Both the position numbers and the translations under genes were made by a program. Under the pieces are notes generated by a model. That model was not told the origin of the DNA. It made no database searches and saw only the letters and a program-made list of their open reading frames with translations. From contig JBBMOL010000065.1 in assembly GCA_037954665.1 (NCBI GenBank), forward strand, positions 1,612,001-1,676,000: DNA of 64,000 bases. The letters run 5' to 3'. Shown here one piece after another: positions 1 through 11,348 of the stretch (within the stretch, counting starts at the first letter, position 1; every line of letters starts with the position of its first letter). Source of the stretch: Laguncularia racemosa (lineage: Eukaryota > Streptophyta > Magnoliopsida > Myrtales > Combretaceae).

Positions 1-1502
1 TCTGGAAAAAAAAATCTAGGCCTAAGCTTGATCATTTGATTTTTTGAAAAATAATAATTTTAGGAAAAACCAATTTTTGATTTATTTAAGAAAATGATTT
101 TTCTAAGTGATAAAAGTTTCATTTTTCTATTTTTCAACCCATTTCTATTATTATAAATTCTTATTGATTTTTATTAATTTTTATTGATTTTTGTAATTTT
201 TATTGAAAAATTTTATCCCATATTATTTATCTATCATAAACTAAAATCTAAATTTTACTATTTTCTCTAATATATATTTTTATCATTTTCTTTATATATT
301 TTTATATATTTATTTATTTATTATTATAATTATTATTTTTCTATTATTATTCATCCTAAATTAAATCCTAAAAAAAATTAATCTAAATTCTAATATTTTT
401 ATATTTTTGAATTATAAGTAACAAGTAAATAAATAAAGAAATTCAAAAAAAAAATAAAATAACTAAATAAACAAATAGGAATTAAATAAAATAAAAAAAA
501 TAATCGAAAAATCGAAAAATCCAACTTACCTAGATCCGAGTCGATGCGAAGGTAGGGTCGGGTCGAGTCGATCGGGCATGGCGGTTGAGAGTTCTCATTG
601 ACGGCGTTCCGGCAGCTTTCTATGGCGTTTAAAGGAGGCTTCCGAGCTTTTAAGGGATGAGAAACTCAACCGTAGTGGTGGTTTTCTTCAAAATCACCTC
701 CAGATGGTGGTTTCGAGCTCAATCGACGGTCGCGGGTTTAAGAATTCCGGCGAAGCTTTGATTCTCTCTCTTGTCTCTCTTTTCCTCACTTTTGATACGT
801 GATCTAGCTTCCTCCCTTCCTCCTCTATTTATAGGCGCAAGGAATCGAGCTGAATAAGCTCGGATTTCCACCCATTGAAGCAAATTGGATTTCCGGTTAA
901 AACCTATCTTTGATTTGTGCAAATCCATCAATTTGTTGCAATTTGATTTTAATTGGGTGATGTTTATCTTATTTCAGTTAAAGATTTGTTGGATTTGTGC
1001 AAAAAATCTAATCAAAATGGCTAAAATTCGATTTTTCCTCACTGGTGATGATCTCGGATGAAGGTTGAAGATAATCACGCGCCCAGCGCGTGTGTCCACT
1101 TCAGCCAATCAACTGCTGACACGTGTCCCAAGCAATGGAAAAAAATTGCAAAACGCGGATTCTGCCTCCCCCGTGTTTCAAACCTGCGACTTGACACCCC
1201 CCCCCCCGGCGTTTCGAACTGCGCGCGCCTTAGACTGGGCTAGCCCACTTTCGCGATTTTTTTATTTTTGCAATTTGCATATATGCAATGCGATTTTTTT
1301 ATTTTTTGTATTTTTTTGAAATTTCAAAAATTTGTAAAGATTATTTAATCCCTTTTATTGCCATTTCTGCAATCATTTTCCAAAATTGATGTATTTTTCC
1401 TATTTATTTTATTTTTTTGAATATTTTTCCTATTTTTGCTAATTAGAAAAAAAATGAAAATTGATTATTATTTATCATTAGGGCAAAAATGGGGTGTTTA
1501 CA
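1..1502 (-). mobile_element. Long LTR (copy A) of an Ogre/Tat-like Ty3/gypsy family, cut by the window edge
   Basis: Read on the - strand, this begins with TGTAAACACCCCATTTTTGC at 1502 and runs left off the window. It matches, as a reverse complement, the LTR at 1509-3585, and in the same orientation the LTR at 11349-13406. Shared landmarks are the terminal TGTAAACACC, a GC-rich block (about 530-620) next to an AT-rich stretch, and a tRNA-like segment near 1130-1245. About 1.5 kb of an expected 2.1 kb is visible. The family link comes from copy C, which has a primer-binding site and an accessory ORF. The small ORFs in this stretch are not conserved as proteins and are not genes. Confidence 0.75.
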
Positions 1503-1508
1503 ATTATT

Positions 1509-3585
1509 TGTAAACACCCCATTTTTGCCCTAGGAATCAATAGTTCTCAATAATAATCAATTTTTAATTTTTTCCTAATTTTTCCTTAATTTAGCATAAA
1601 TAATAAAAATATTCAAAAAAAAATAAAAATAAATAGGAAAACACTTCAATTTTGAAAAATGATTTTAGAAATAGCAATAATGAATAATAAATAATTTTTA
1701 CAAATTTTTGAAATTTCAAAAAATACAAAAAAAATAAAAAAATTACATCGCATATGTACAATTTATGATGCAAATAAAATCGGGAAATTGGGCCAGCTCA
1801 GCTGGCTCGTGTGTGCGCATGGGAATCGTGTGAAGGCTGAAGGTCGGGAGTTCGAATCCCCCCGCAGGCGCTCGGCAAAAATTTTTCGTTCTTTTCCCTG
1901 GAGCTGCCACGTAGCAGCGTGTGATTGGCCAAGAGAAAACGCGTGCATGGCGCGTGATCGTCTTCTTCACCCAGGAAAATCGGAGGAGCCGAAGCAGGTC
2001 CGACGAAGGTGAAATCGGCCGTTTTCTTTTTAATCTTCTAGATTAAAGTCAAGATAAGGCCAAATCCATCAGATAAATCAAAGGAAAACAAGAGATTAAC
2101 ATCAAATCGCCGGGATAAAATCGAATCCAAAAACGGAAAAATATGGGTTTATCCAAATCGGAGGATTTGAGCATATCCCAGAGGAGTTCGAGATGCCTAT
2201 AAATAGAGGAGAGCAGGAGGAAGCCAGAGGACGAAGAAAAAGAGAGAGAAAGAGAGAGGAAGGAGCAAATCGGAGTACGCCGGAGAAGCTTGAAGCCGCG
2301 ACCATCGATCGGAGTTTGAAACCACCGCAAGGAGACGTTCTGGGAGTGAACCGCCACCACCATCAGACTCAGGACCCTCGAGAAGCTAGGATTCGACACC
2401 TCACCCACCGCAAAAAGCCACCGGAACGCCGTGAACGAGCCTTCTCCGCCGCCGTGTCCGACTGATCCGATCCGACCCGACCCGACCCGGATCCAGGTAA
2501 GTCAGATTTTTCTGGATTTTTTTTATATTTATTTTATTTAATTAATTTATTTTGTTTATTCATTTATTCCGAATTTGTTATTTATTATTTATTATTTGTT
2601 TAGTTATTTTTTTATTTGTTTTTGTTTTATTTTCAATAAATAGGAAAAATGTAGAAATTAGATTTTTCTAGAATTAAAAAAAATATAGAAAAATAAATAA
2701 AATAGTAAATAAAAAAAATAAATAAAAATATAATAAAATAATAAAAAGATTAGGAAAAATAATAATAAAACTTTAGATTTCAAAATAGGATAGATAATAA
2801 CTTAGGATAAAATGTTTTAGCATAAAAATTACAAAAATTTATAAAAAATCACAAAACTTATAAAATCATAAAAAAAATCGTGAAGATTCATAAAAAAATT
2901 CAAAAATTATAAAAGAATCATAAAAAATTAAGTTTTAGCACTTAGAAAAATTATTTTCTTCAAATAAATCCAAAATTGATGTTTTCCCTAAAAATCATTT
3001 TCAAAAATAAAACCAAAGCTTAGGTTTAGAAATTTTTTCAGAAAAAAATCCCAAAAATGTTAAGAACATAAATCAAAAGAGATTTCAAAAAAATTAAAAT
3101 TCATCAACAAACTTAAATTTTTCAGGAAAAGCGAACTACGGCTTGTTTGATCCTGAGTAGCAGGTACGTAGGCACCCATTCGGGTCAACCCATAAAATGA
3201 ATGAAAAATCATTTTCTTAAAATAAATCAAAAACATAAATAAAAAGTGACAAAAACACAATGAAACACATTTCTAAAGATGAACAATTTTAGGAGATTAG
3301 GTGGTAACCGTAAAGGTTTTAATAGGTTAGCCTCCAGACTTAGAAATTCTGATTTTCCCTTTTCCTCTTTTCACAAAAACGAGAAGAGGAAAGAACGACG
3401 ACTAGTAGTCCAAATTAAGACTAATCCGCTCCTTTAGTCTTAATTCAATATTTCCCAACGACTGTTGGGTGGCGAATCCAAAAATTAAACGAAATTCTTA
3501 ACTCAAGTCGAGGATCTAGATTAGATGAGCATAGGGTCTAGTTTAGATCGGATTAGGAATGGGAATTCAAAAATTAGACTCGACA
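1509..3585 (+). mobile_element. Long LTR (copy B), probably a solo LTR, 2077 bp
   Basis: The sequence runs from TGTAAACACC (1509) to ACTCGACA (3585), the TG...CA ends expected of an LTR. Copy C has the same ends and nearly the same length (2058 bp). After 3585 there is no primer-binding site and no internal coding sequence, so this is an isolated LTR. The flanks TTATT (1504-1508) and ATAAT (3586-3590) are not a direct duplication, so it did not arise by simple insertion followed by LTR-LTR deletion within one element. It starts only 6 bp from copy A, which points the other way. Confidence 0.75.
1788..1880 (+). other. tRNA-like segment with Pol III A-box and B-box inside the LTR
   Basis: An A-box-like CAGCTCAGCTGGC near 1793 is followed about 55 bases later by a B-box-like GAGTTCGAATCC near 1848. 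The same pair in the same orientation relative to the LTR recurs in copy C (- strand, about 13140 to 13060) and, more decayed, in copy A. The spacing and motifs resemble a tRNA gene, but no acceptor stem or consistent cloverleaf can be folded by eye. It is read as a tRNA-derived piece or internal promoter carried by the LTR, not a working tRNA gene. Confidence 0.45.
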
Positions 3586-5029
3586 ATAATACTTACTTTA
3601 TTATAATCAACTAATGTATTATTTATAATTAATTTATTAAATACTAGCTTGTTAATAATGTCCAACTCATTATAATTGACTAAACAATTAATCATTGCTA
3701 GCTTTTAGTTAAATTTAAGTCTTAGTTTTAATCAACTTTTGATAGTCATGTTAATTAATAACTATTAGCTTTTATTACTAATTTAGTTAATAGTTGATGA
3801 TTTTGACTAATTAGTTAACTAGAATTATTAAATTCTATTAGGTTAAGTAGCATTAAAAATGTTTTCCTAGTTCAAATAGCATATTTAATTATATAAACAT
3901 ACCATACTACAATTTATATTATACTATATAACATTATCTAACATATACTTTAATTACTTTATAAGATAATGGTTTTATATCTATTCATAAGTGTGTTGCT
4001 AGCTATTTAGATTATAAGATAAAACTCATCTATACGAATTAAAGAAACCATTTAAAATTTAAATTTATAATAAGAAAGTAACTAATTAATTTATAAAAAA
4101 AATAGTTTTTTTTCTTTCTTTTTAACTACAATAGGTTACAAAGGAGAGACCAAAGAAGAAACCAACGTCTTGGCTGGTTGCAACAACTAGCAATTGCCTT
4201 TATAGTATTGCTACCACCATTCTTTTTATTATTATTATAAATTTTATTTTATTTTATCTTTTTTCCTTTTCAAATATTCGAAGAAAAAATGATATCCAAA
4301 CAAAAATTATACTTCAATTATTTGCTAACAAATCAAAATTACATTCTCCATTTATAATATCATTTGTTATGAATTCAACCTAAAGTAATAACCAACTCAA
4401 TTTATACTCTAATAATCATATGTTCATCATCATGACTCTGACAATAATCCAACCTTAGATTATAAATCCTCAAGATTCAACATTTCTTTTCATTTTTCAT
4501 AAAATTCTAATCAAGTAACATACTACACCAAATCAAAATCTAATTATTATAAAAAAAAATACGGTTTGAATGAGAATTTCAATCATACCTCTTGGATTGA
4601 TTGCAACTTTAAAACACTAATCCTCTTAAGACCGGACACTAAAATCACCACCTTACAAATGCAAAAATCCTTCTCAATCTAACAATAGATTTTTTATGTT
4701 ACTTTGAAATTCTCCATGGTTTAAACTCAAGTAAATGTAAAATTTCTTACCTCTCTATGAATTCCACAAAGACCTAAGGATTCCATACAAAGCTTTTTAT
4801 AATCCCAACAACTAGCCCCTAAACTAATCTAGACAAAACTATTAGGATTCTCCTTTTACCAATCATAAACTAAAAGAGATAATTGAGGATGAAATTTATT
4901 TCCCTTACTTGGAGTTTCTAGGCATTGGCTAAAGGAGGTTCTCTCTCTTTATCTTTTCTTTTTTATTTATTTTTATATATTAGGTCCTCAAGCTTTCAAT
5001 GGGGTGCATAATTGTGATGATATGACTAC
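3586..5029. other. AT-rich stretch without a recognisable gene
   Basis: No coding sequence is apparent. The part from about 4380 to 5029 lies directly downstream (on the - strand) of the gypsy pol remnant. It may be the decayed 3' untranslated region and LTR of that element, but no LTR boundary could be placed. Confidence 0.4.
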
Positions 5030-7300
5030 CTCTACTAGAACATATTAAGCTAAAATTAAAATGTAGTTAGGCCCTTCACAAATATAGATTATATATAGAG
5101 GGGATTTCTTGTCTTTAGAATAATTTATGGGACATTTCAAATCTTATATTGCCTTTACACTTTTCCTCGTATAAGTAACACTTTCAAAGCCTTAGTGTCT
5201 TCAAGCCATGTGTAGGTAGTTCCTCTCATATAATTTAAGTTGTTTAGAAGCATAGACTATAACCTTGTCATTTTGCATGAGAACATGCCTTAAACCTTTA
5301 GTTGAAGCATCACTATAAATTACAAATTCTTCAACATTTTTAGGTAGCACCAAAACTAGAGTAGTTACCAACCTCTATGTGGGGTTCTAAACCTATTGTT
5401 TACACTATTTAGTCTAATTAAACTTAACCCTTTTTATGGTAGGCAAGTTAAGGGAGGGAAAAAAAATCCATCAACAACTTGCCTATAATATCCAAACAAA
5501 ACCCTAGAAGCTTCTTATTTCAAATACTATCTTTATTCTTTACCATTGTTATATTGCTTAAATCTTTTTTTTTTAAATATACTAGAATAAATTCTTCTAT
5601 AATTATATGCCCTAAAAATGCTACTTGCTCTAACCAAAACCTGCACTTCTTGAATTTTGCATAGAGTTTTTTCTCCTAAAGTACCTACAATGCAATTCTC
5701 TAATGCTTCTCATGTTCCTCTTTATTATACCAATACATTAAAATGTTATTAATAAATACAATTATAAAGTTATATAAACAATCCTTAAATGTCTAATTCA
5801 TTAAATCCTTGACGATTGTAGATGCATCTATTAGACTAAAGGTGTAACTAGATATGGGTACATCTTCTACCTTCATTCTCATATGGCGATATCCCAATTG
5901 AAAATATATCCTAAAAAACACTCAAACGCCTCGTAATTGATTAAATGGATCATCAATTCATAGTAGGGTATGTTTATTTTTCTCAACCACTCTATTTGAT
6001 TCCATGTATTCTATACACGGTCTCATACTCGTGTCTTTCTTCTTAACAAATAGCATAGGTGCTCTTAAGGGTGTAAATAAGCCAAACTTACTCGTAATCT
6101 ATTGGAATTCAACTCAATACTCATATTCAACTTTTAACAACCAAGTTGAGCTCTATCTCATACTGCTCAAGCAGTTTATTAAGTCAAGCCCAAGTAGTTT
6201 ATTGAGTTGAGCTCAAGCTTTATAACATTTAGCTCAACTAACTTGCAAGCATGATTGAGATGGAGTCAAGCTTATATGACATTGTGTTTAAGATGATTCT
6301 GAATTATTTTAATCAAAAGAAAAGTATTTTTTAGATGAATTGAGCCTGAAGCTCGAGCTTTTAAGTATTGCTTCAAGTTAAACTCAATATTGAGACTTCG
6401 AGTTGTGCTCAAACTTGAGCTCAACACTATATTGTCTTAACTCATTTCATTTACATCCTTAAGTGCCCCAGGAGGTGAAACACCAATCTAATGAACCCTT
6501 TCTTTAGGAGTTCTTGTAATTGTTCCTTCAACTCTTTCAATCTTGTTGACACCATTTTGTTAGGTACCTTGGAAATGGGAACCATGCCTAACATTAGCTC
6601 TATACTAAACCCAACTTCCCAACTTCCATAACTCTTTAGTAGGCAGTCTAAATGGTCACTATTCTTTTATCTCATAACAAAAGGTTCCTCTCCTACAATG
6701 TAGAAATTTACTACCAAGTTTAAAGGTTCATATTAGCCAGATATTTTTAGAGCCAATTTATCAAAAAGATAACATTGAAAACATGCATCTCAAAGACCAT
6801 AGGTCTACAAGCATCTTTCTTCCAGAGACCTCTATATCCTCTTTCTCATACATATGTTGTAGCATGGAGCTCCAAATTAAAGGTATGCTTAACTATAAAG
6901 CCGAATCAATCTATTCTAAATTGGCACTATAGGAAACGGAACAATTTTTGAATATGCATTAATGCATGACACCAATATTAAACAAAACATAGGAACTATG
7001 AGAAAGGATTGAAAGTGCACCTATCATAATGTCCTTTTTGTGTGTCTAACTGGTGTACAACAAAAATTTAGGCCTATCCTTCGTTCCTTTGTACATTAGC
7101 AAGTTTCTTCTTTGTTAAATCTAAAGCAACTTTGTATGTTAGTTTCTTGTAGTTTACTAATCGATGTCCTATTTATTTACAGTTCTAATAGAAAGCCAGG
7201 GAAGAGTAAAACTTTTACACTCATAGCCCCTATATCCTATCTTTCCACAAGTAAAGTAAGCTTTAGGAGTTCACCTACACCCAGATTTCTTATTTGGCTT
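5030..7300 (-). pseudogene. Decayed Ty3/gypsy gag-pol (zinc knuckle, RT, RNase H)
   Basis: Translated on the - strand and joined across many stops and shifts, the order of a gypsy polyprotein appears. First comes a CCHC-like knuckle (YFTCGKIGYRGYEC, about 7260-7216). Next is the protease-RT linker (GFSIELMLGMVPIS then QLQELLKKGFIR, about 6620-6490). Then comes the RT start (MLFVKKKD, about 6050), the RT segment KCRFWLEQVAFLGHI (about 5660-5605) and the RNase H motif YASKQLKLYERNY (about 5260-5211). The wording resembles Tekay/Del-type chromoviruses. No integrase is visible. A fold-back element at 6069-6458 interrupts the RT between GFIR and VKKKD. It is dead: no reading frame exceeds about 60 codons. 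Confidence 0.75.
6069..6458. mobile_element. Fold-back (MITE-like) element inserted in gypsy RT, with TTAA duplication
   Basis: The ends are GGGTGTAAAT (6069) and ATTTACATCC (6458), inverted copies with one mismatch. They are flanked by TTAA at 6065-6068 and 6459-6462. The interior is built from repeated GAGCTCAAGCTT-like words. Removing the insert joins two conserved neighbouring parts of the gypsy RT, so the boundaries are well supported. Related copies lie at 37841-38269 and 63095-63575. The TTAA or TAA duplication would suit a PIF/Harbinger-type mover, but no transposase is present to prove it. Confidence 0.7.
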
Positions 7301-7370
7301 TAGAATGGTCAAAGTACTTGACTTACCATAGGTTTCTTGTTTTTATCTTGATTAGTTGTACTAGCTTCCT

Positions 7371-9000
7371 ATGACAACTCAATTTATTAGGACTAATTAA
7401 GTTAATTAAAGTAAAAAAGGAATTTTCAAGAAAATAATTGAATACATAATTTTGAAATTAAAGGTGATTTTAAGGGTACTTTTCAAAATTCAAAAATAAA
7501 AATTTCAAAATGACCATCTTAACCTTAAGCTTATTTTTATCAAGACTAAACCAAAAAGAAGCTCTTACTACTAAAAAATAAATCCTAAGTCAATAATGTA
7601 AGTAATTTAAAAATGAATTTTCAAGGTTCAATTAAGATGGGTTTTCTAAAGTTTAAGGATCAAATTTTCAAAATGACCAATTTACCCTAATGCTTGAATT
7701 GGCAAGTCAAACTTAAAATGAGGTTTCCACTAACATTTTAAGTGTTTTAAAATACCAAGAAATTTTATTGAGGTTTAATATGGTTAGTAGACAAGTAAAA
7801 CCTTAATTATATCGATTACCCTTCCAAATGCAATTGGTGGAAAAACCTAAAGCTAGTGGTCCTTACCTTTTCGTTTTAGGGTTTTAGTACCAACCCCCTT
7901 CTTATTCATGCATGCAACTACTTCTAACCTCTCTAGCCCCCATTTGCAACTTCTTAAGGTACATAAAACACTCATAAATACCCTAAAGTCTCTAAAACCC
8001 CAGCCTTTCCCTAGCTAAAACCTTAATTTTTCTTGAGTTTGAGCACTAATCTAACTTTGTCAAATCATTTTGCTTAGGATTTGAAGAAGAGTGAGGGTTC
8101 TTAGGGTTTCCATTGAAGTTGGCATATGACACAAATCTCTAAGGGTAAGTTTCTTCACAAATCTTTAAGTTTAAGTTAGTCCTTTGATGTTAATCTTTAA
8201 AAGAACTTCTACTTAGTTGTTTTTATTTGAGGATAATGGTAAAAATTGAAGAAAACATCCTCTTGAAGCTTGGGAAGGGACATAAAGAGTAATGGTGGGA
8301 GTTACTCAAAGATCTTTTTAAGATAAGTTTCAAATCTCTAGCTAAAATAAAGTTTTACAGTGCTTAAAGTGTTTAAAGATGCTATTTAGGTGTTTGATGA
8401 TCATGGTTAATGTTAAAATTTGAAAAAGTTAGCTTCTTGATGTTCATGGGTGGTGTTAATGATGGTTAATGGGATTTTATTGTTAAAATTTGCGATTATG
8501 ATAAATAAAGATACAATCTTGATAGTTGAAAGTTGCTAAAAACATGTTAGATTTGAGAAATGGAATTGAAGTTGGTAAGGTGACGCTTGTGTGTGCACAT
8601 GGAGCTCATGAAGAACTTGAGATGTATTTTGCTTGTTTTAAGTGTTATTCAATCTTTAGGACAAGTAATTTGGGGGTTAGACAAGGTTTGATTGATAGAA
8701 AGTTTGATTGAATTAAGTAGTGGAATAGTTATTTAAAGTTAGGTTATTGCCATGGGTAGTTAGGGATTTGGGATTTAATTTTCCTTTTGAATGTATTATT
8801 GGTTTTATTTCATGTTTAGTTGATGATTCTCTTGTTGGTTTTCGGTCTAGAAAGTGTTTTAAGTGATATATGATACATATATGTTAGTTAACATGTATAA
8901 AGTTTCAATATAAGAAATGTGACGTTTGAAATAAGTTGAATTTGTAAATTTCTAACTTTTCCAAAAAAAACTTCCATAAATAACATAAATATGTGTAGAG
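7371..9000 (+). mobile_element. Possible solo LTR of a Tekay/Del-like gypsy element
   Basis: From TATGACAACTCAATTTATTA (7371) the sequence resembles the start of chromovirus LTRs, which commonly begin TGTGACGACCCAATTT. Two later phrases like TCAAAATGACCATCTTAACC (about 7508 and 7670) and a donor-like AAGGGTAAGTTTC near 8142 are also typical of that LTR type. It replaces the expected gag N-terminus of the - strand element to its left. The right end is not defined, and no matching LTR or target duplication was found, so this is tentative. Confidence 0.35.
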
Positions 9001-9314
9001 GGAAACGATCCTAGAGTCTGAAGCAGTGTCAACACTTGTGTTGTTGCGGTTGTCACCACTGTTTGCCATTTTGGTTCTTGAACGTGTGCAGATTGGGCTT
9101 TTGGGAGGGTTCGGTTGTTTGGGAGCTATTTTTGATACCTAACGCGCATTTTTCTTTAGTATGATATATGCATGAAAATGCGATGCATGTGTCACACAGA
9201 TGCTAAAATAAATGGGCTAACAATTGATTGATAATATAATACCGAAACTTTATTTTATTAATACTGGAAACTTGGAGTTCAATACTTGAAAAAAATAAAG
9301 AGTACAATAATAAT

Positions 9315-10840
9315 CTATTTCCTAGCTTTCTTGGTCTTCTGCTGCGTAGACTCAGGTTTCCCTTTGATGACGGCATCTAATTCCTTAAGTCTGGCTTGGG
9401 TCTTTTCCAGCTGAACTTCCAAGGCTTTGTTTATTTGATCGGATTCCTTGAATCGACCTTTCCAAATATCCTTTTTATAATCTGCAGCCTTAAAATATAC
9501 TTCCATTCGGGCCCTGACTTGCTCTAGGTAGATTTCTAGCTCTGGGTTTACCTTATCTGGCTTAGGTTGGGTGACATCTGGGACCCGGTATACTCTTTCC
9601 CCCGTCTGATACAGCTAGTGAACCACGAACTCCCTAGTGGCGCGATGTTTGCCCACTTCGCCGTCCAACTCTCTGAGGTTTACACTCGGGCTCTCAATTC
9701 GGGCTTCCCACAATGCTTTGACCTCTGCCAGCTTAGCAAATTTCTCAGTTACTAATAAGTTCGGATCTTGGTACTTAAATGGATTGCTTCCAGCGAAGGC
9801 CAATAAACTATGTCTTGAATAGTACCGAACTGGCAGACCACTGAGTTGGGATGATAACCTATACATCCATTGATACCAATTAGAGGCACGACTTGAAAAT
9901 TACTGCAGGTTAAGATAACTTTGTCGCAGCAACTCCATCTGGTTGTCCACAAAATGTCATCGACACTGAAACTTTTAAGCACTTCTACCCAACTATAGCC
10001 GGTAAGGTCGTCGAGTAGCTTTATCTTCTCTATCCATGAGTCCACGAGGTTCACTTGTTGAGCCAAGGTTTTCTGGACCATGTTTAGCCCAAAACACTTG
10101 AGGTGGCTTACAAACCATATCAGGATAAGGTTGATATTTGAGCGGAGGATCCTGTGGCCTTTTTTCTTGACGAAGTTTAAGTTCCGAATCTGTTTAGCCA
10201 ATAGAGCCAGGATGTAAGATTTTCCTTCTAGGAATTGGGTCACCAGTTCTGCGACTCGGTAGTGGACATAGAAAGTTTCGGTAGGGAAGAGTATGGTGGC
10301 GAAGGCTATCAAGATGAAAGCACTCACCCTTCTTTGTCTATAAGTCTTGAGGTCCCTACACAATATGTCTTTCCTGTCCCCATTATCTTCTCGGGCTATG
10401 AACCAGGCTTCCAACTCATCCATCCGTATGCAGTACCCGTTACAGTTTGCTAGGGCCTTATTGATTGTTGTTTTGCGGATACCTAGGAGTCTGCTGAAGA
10501 TACCGGCTGGCTCGACCTCAAGATCCGGTACATAGACTTGGTTGGTTAATGCTGGAGCTTGTAGTAGCTGGGTGTACTCTTCCAAAGTAGGAGTAATCTC
10601 ATGTGGCCCGATGAAGAAAGCCGCGGGCTCTATTTCCCATAGATGGAGCATGGCCCATACCAAGGGCAAGTTCATCTCCATCTTCATCAATGAGAGGATG
10701 GGCCTTATTTTCTGCTGAATGAAGGCTTGCTCCTATGGGTTGTATAGGGTGAACCAGTGGTCCAGTACTAATTTCGGGTCCCGAGGTTTGCATACTCAGA
10801 TCTCCTTGCGAAGGAGGCAGTCAATTGTGGAACTAGCCAT
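9315..10840 (-). pseudogene. Ogre-type accessory ORF1 (DUF7745-like), broken by stops and a frameshift
   Basis: From ATG at 10840 the frame reads through an N-terminus (MASSTIDCLLRKEI), a stop at residue 15, then WFTLYNP and a second stop. A 313-codon open stretch (10690-9752) follows, with LPLVWAMLHLWEIEPAAFF and PTLEEYTQLLQ. Near 9866-9752 the frame shifts, and coding continues (NPFKYQDPNLLVTEKFAKL) past one more stop at 9612-9614. It ends in a lysine-rich coiled-coil-like tail at TAG 9315. About 500 residues in all. Plant proteins with this wording are the extra ORF of Ogre/Tat elements, listed as DUF7745 as far as I recall. Their biochemical role is unknown. It has no gag, protease or RT motif. 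It is not a host gene despite one long open stretch. Confidence 0.65.
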
Positions 10841-11326
10841 CTATTACAATAAAAATTTCTAATTACAACCAGAACTATGATAACATTACAGGGAAATGTA
10901 TTTGAACTCCATGAACAGAACAAAAATATTACATCATCAATCTATTGTCAACCCATGACATCGTGTATACAAATAGGTAGGTTTTAACAGGTCCCCAAGC
11001 TCTATGGCCTCCCGCATTCTCGGAGAAATGGATCTCAGGCCATATCGAAGCATTGGGTGGGGTAGCCTAATCAGTCCCGAACGGTGATCATATTACTTCA
11101 CCCGAAACCTATACAATGGCCCCCCGTCTTAGGGTCCTAAGACGGCCCGGGTTTGACTGTATCTACTCACACAATTATATGCATGCAGACTCAACAACAA
11201 AGGTAAATAACTGATCCTAAATCTAGTTAAATCCTTGAAAGGTTAGTAATAGTATAACAATCAAAAGACATTTCTTAGAAAAAGAATGATTTGAGGAGAT
11301 CCAGGTGGCTAGCCTACTAGAGAGAG

Positions 11327-11345
11327 GTCCCCAGTGGAGTCGCCA
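11327..11345 (-). other. Retrotransposon primer-binding site
   Basis: On the - strand it reads TGGCGACTCCACTGGGGAC, three bases inside the LTR end. It begins with TGG, complementary to a tRNA CCA tail, and matches the tRNA-Arg-type site remembered for Ogre elements. It fixes the element's orientation and the LTR boundary. Confidence 0.7.
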
Positions 11346-11348
11346 TCC

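Noticed and set aside
1788..1880. A functional tRNA gene
   Set aside because: A-box and B-box words are present, but no acceptor stem, anticodon stem or terminal structure can be paired convincingly.
1788..2012. 74-codon + strand ORF in LTR B, and the 60-80 codon ORFs at 719-931, 1058-1319, 2049-2465, 12389-12598 and 12955-13172
   Set aside because: They fall in GC-richer parts of the LTR and are not conserved as proteins among the three LTR copies.
10235..10535. + strand ORFs (72 and 62 codons) and 9567-9822 ORFs
   Set aside because: They are antisense shadows of the Ogre-type ORF1 on the - strand.
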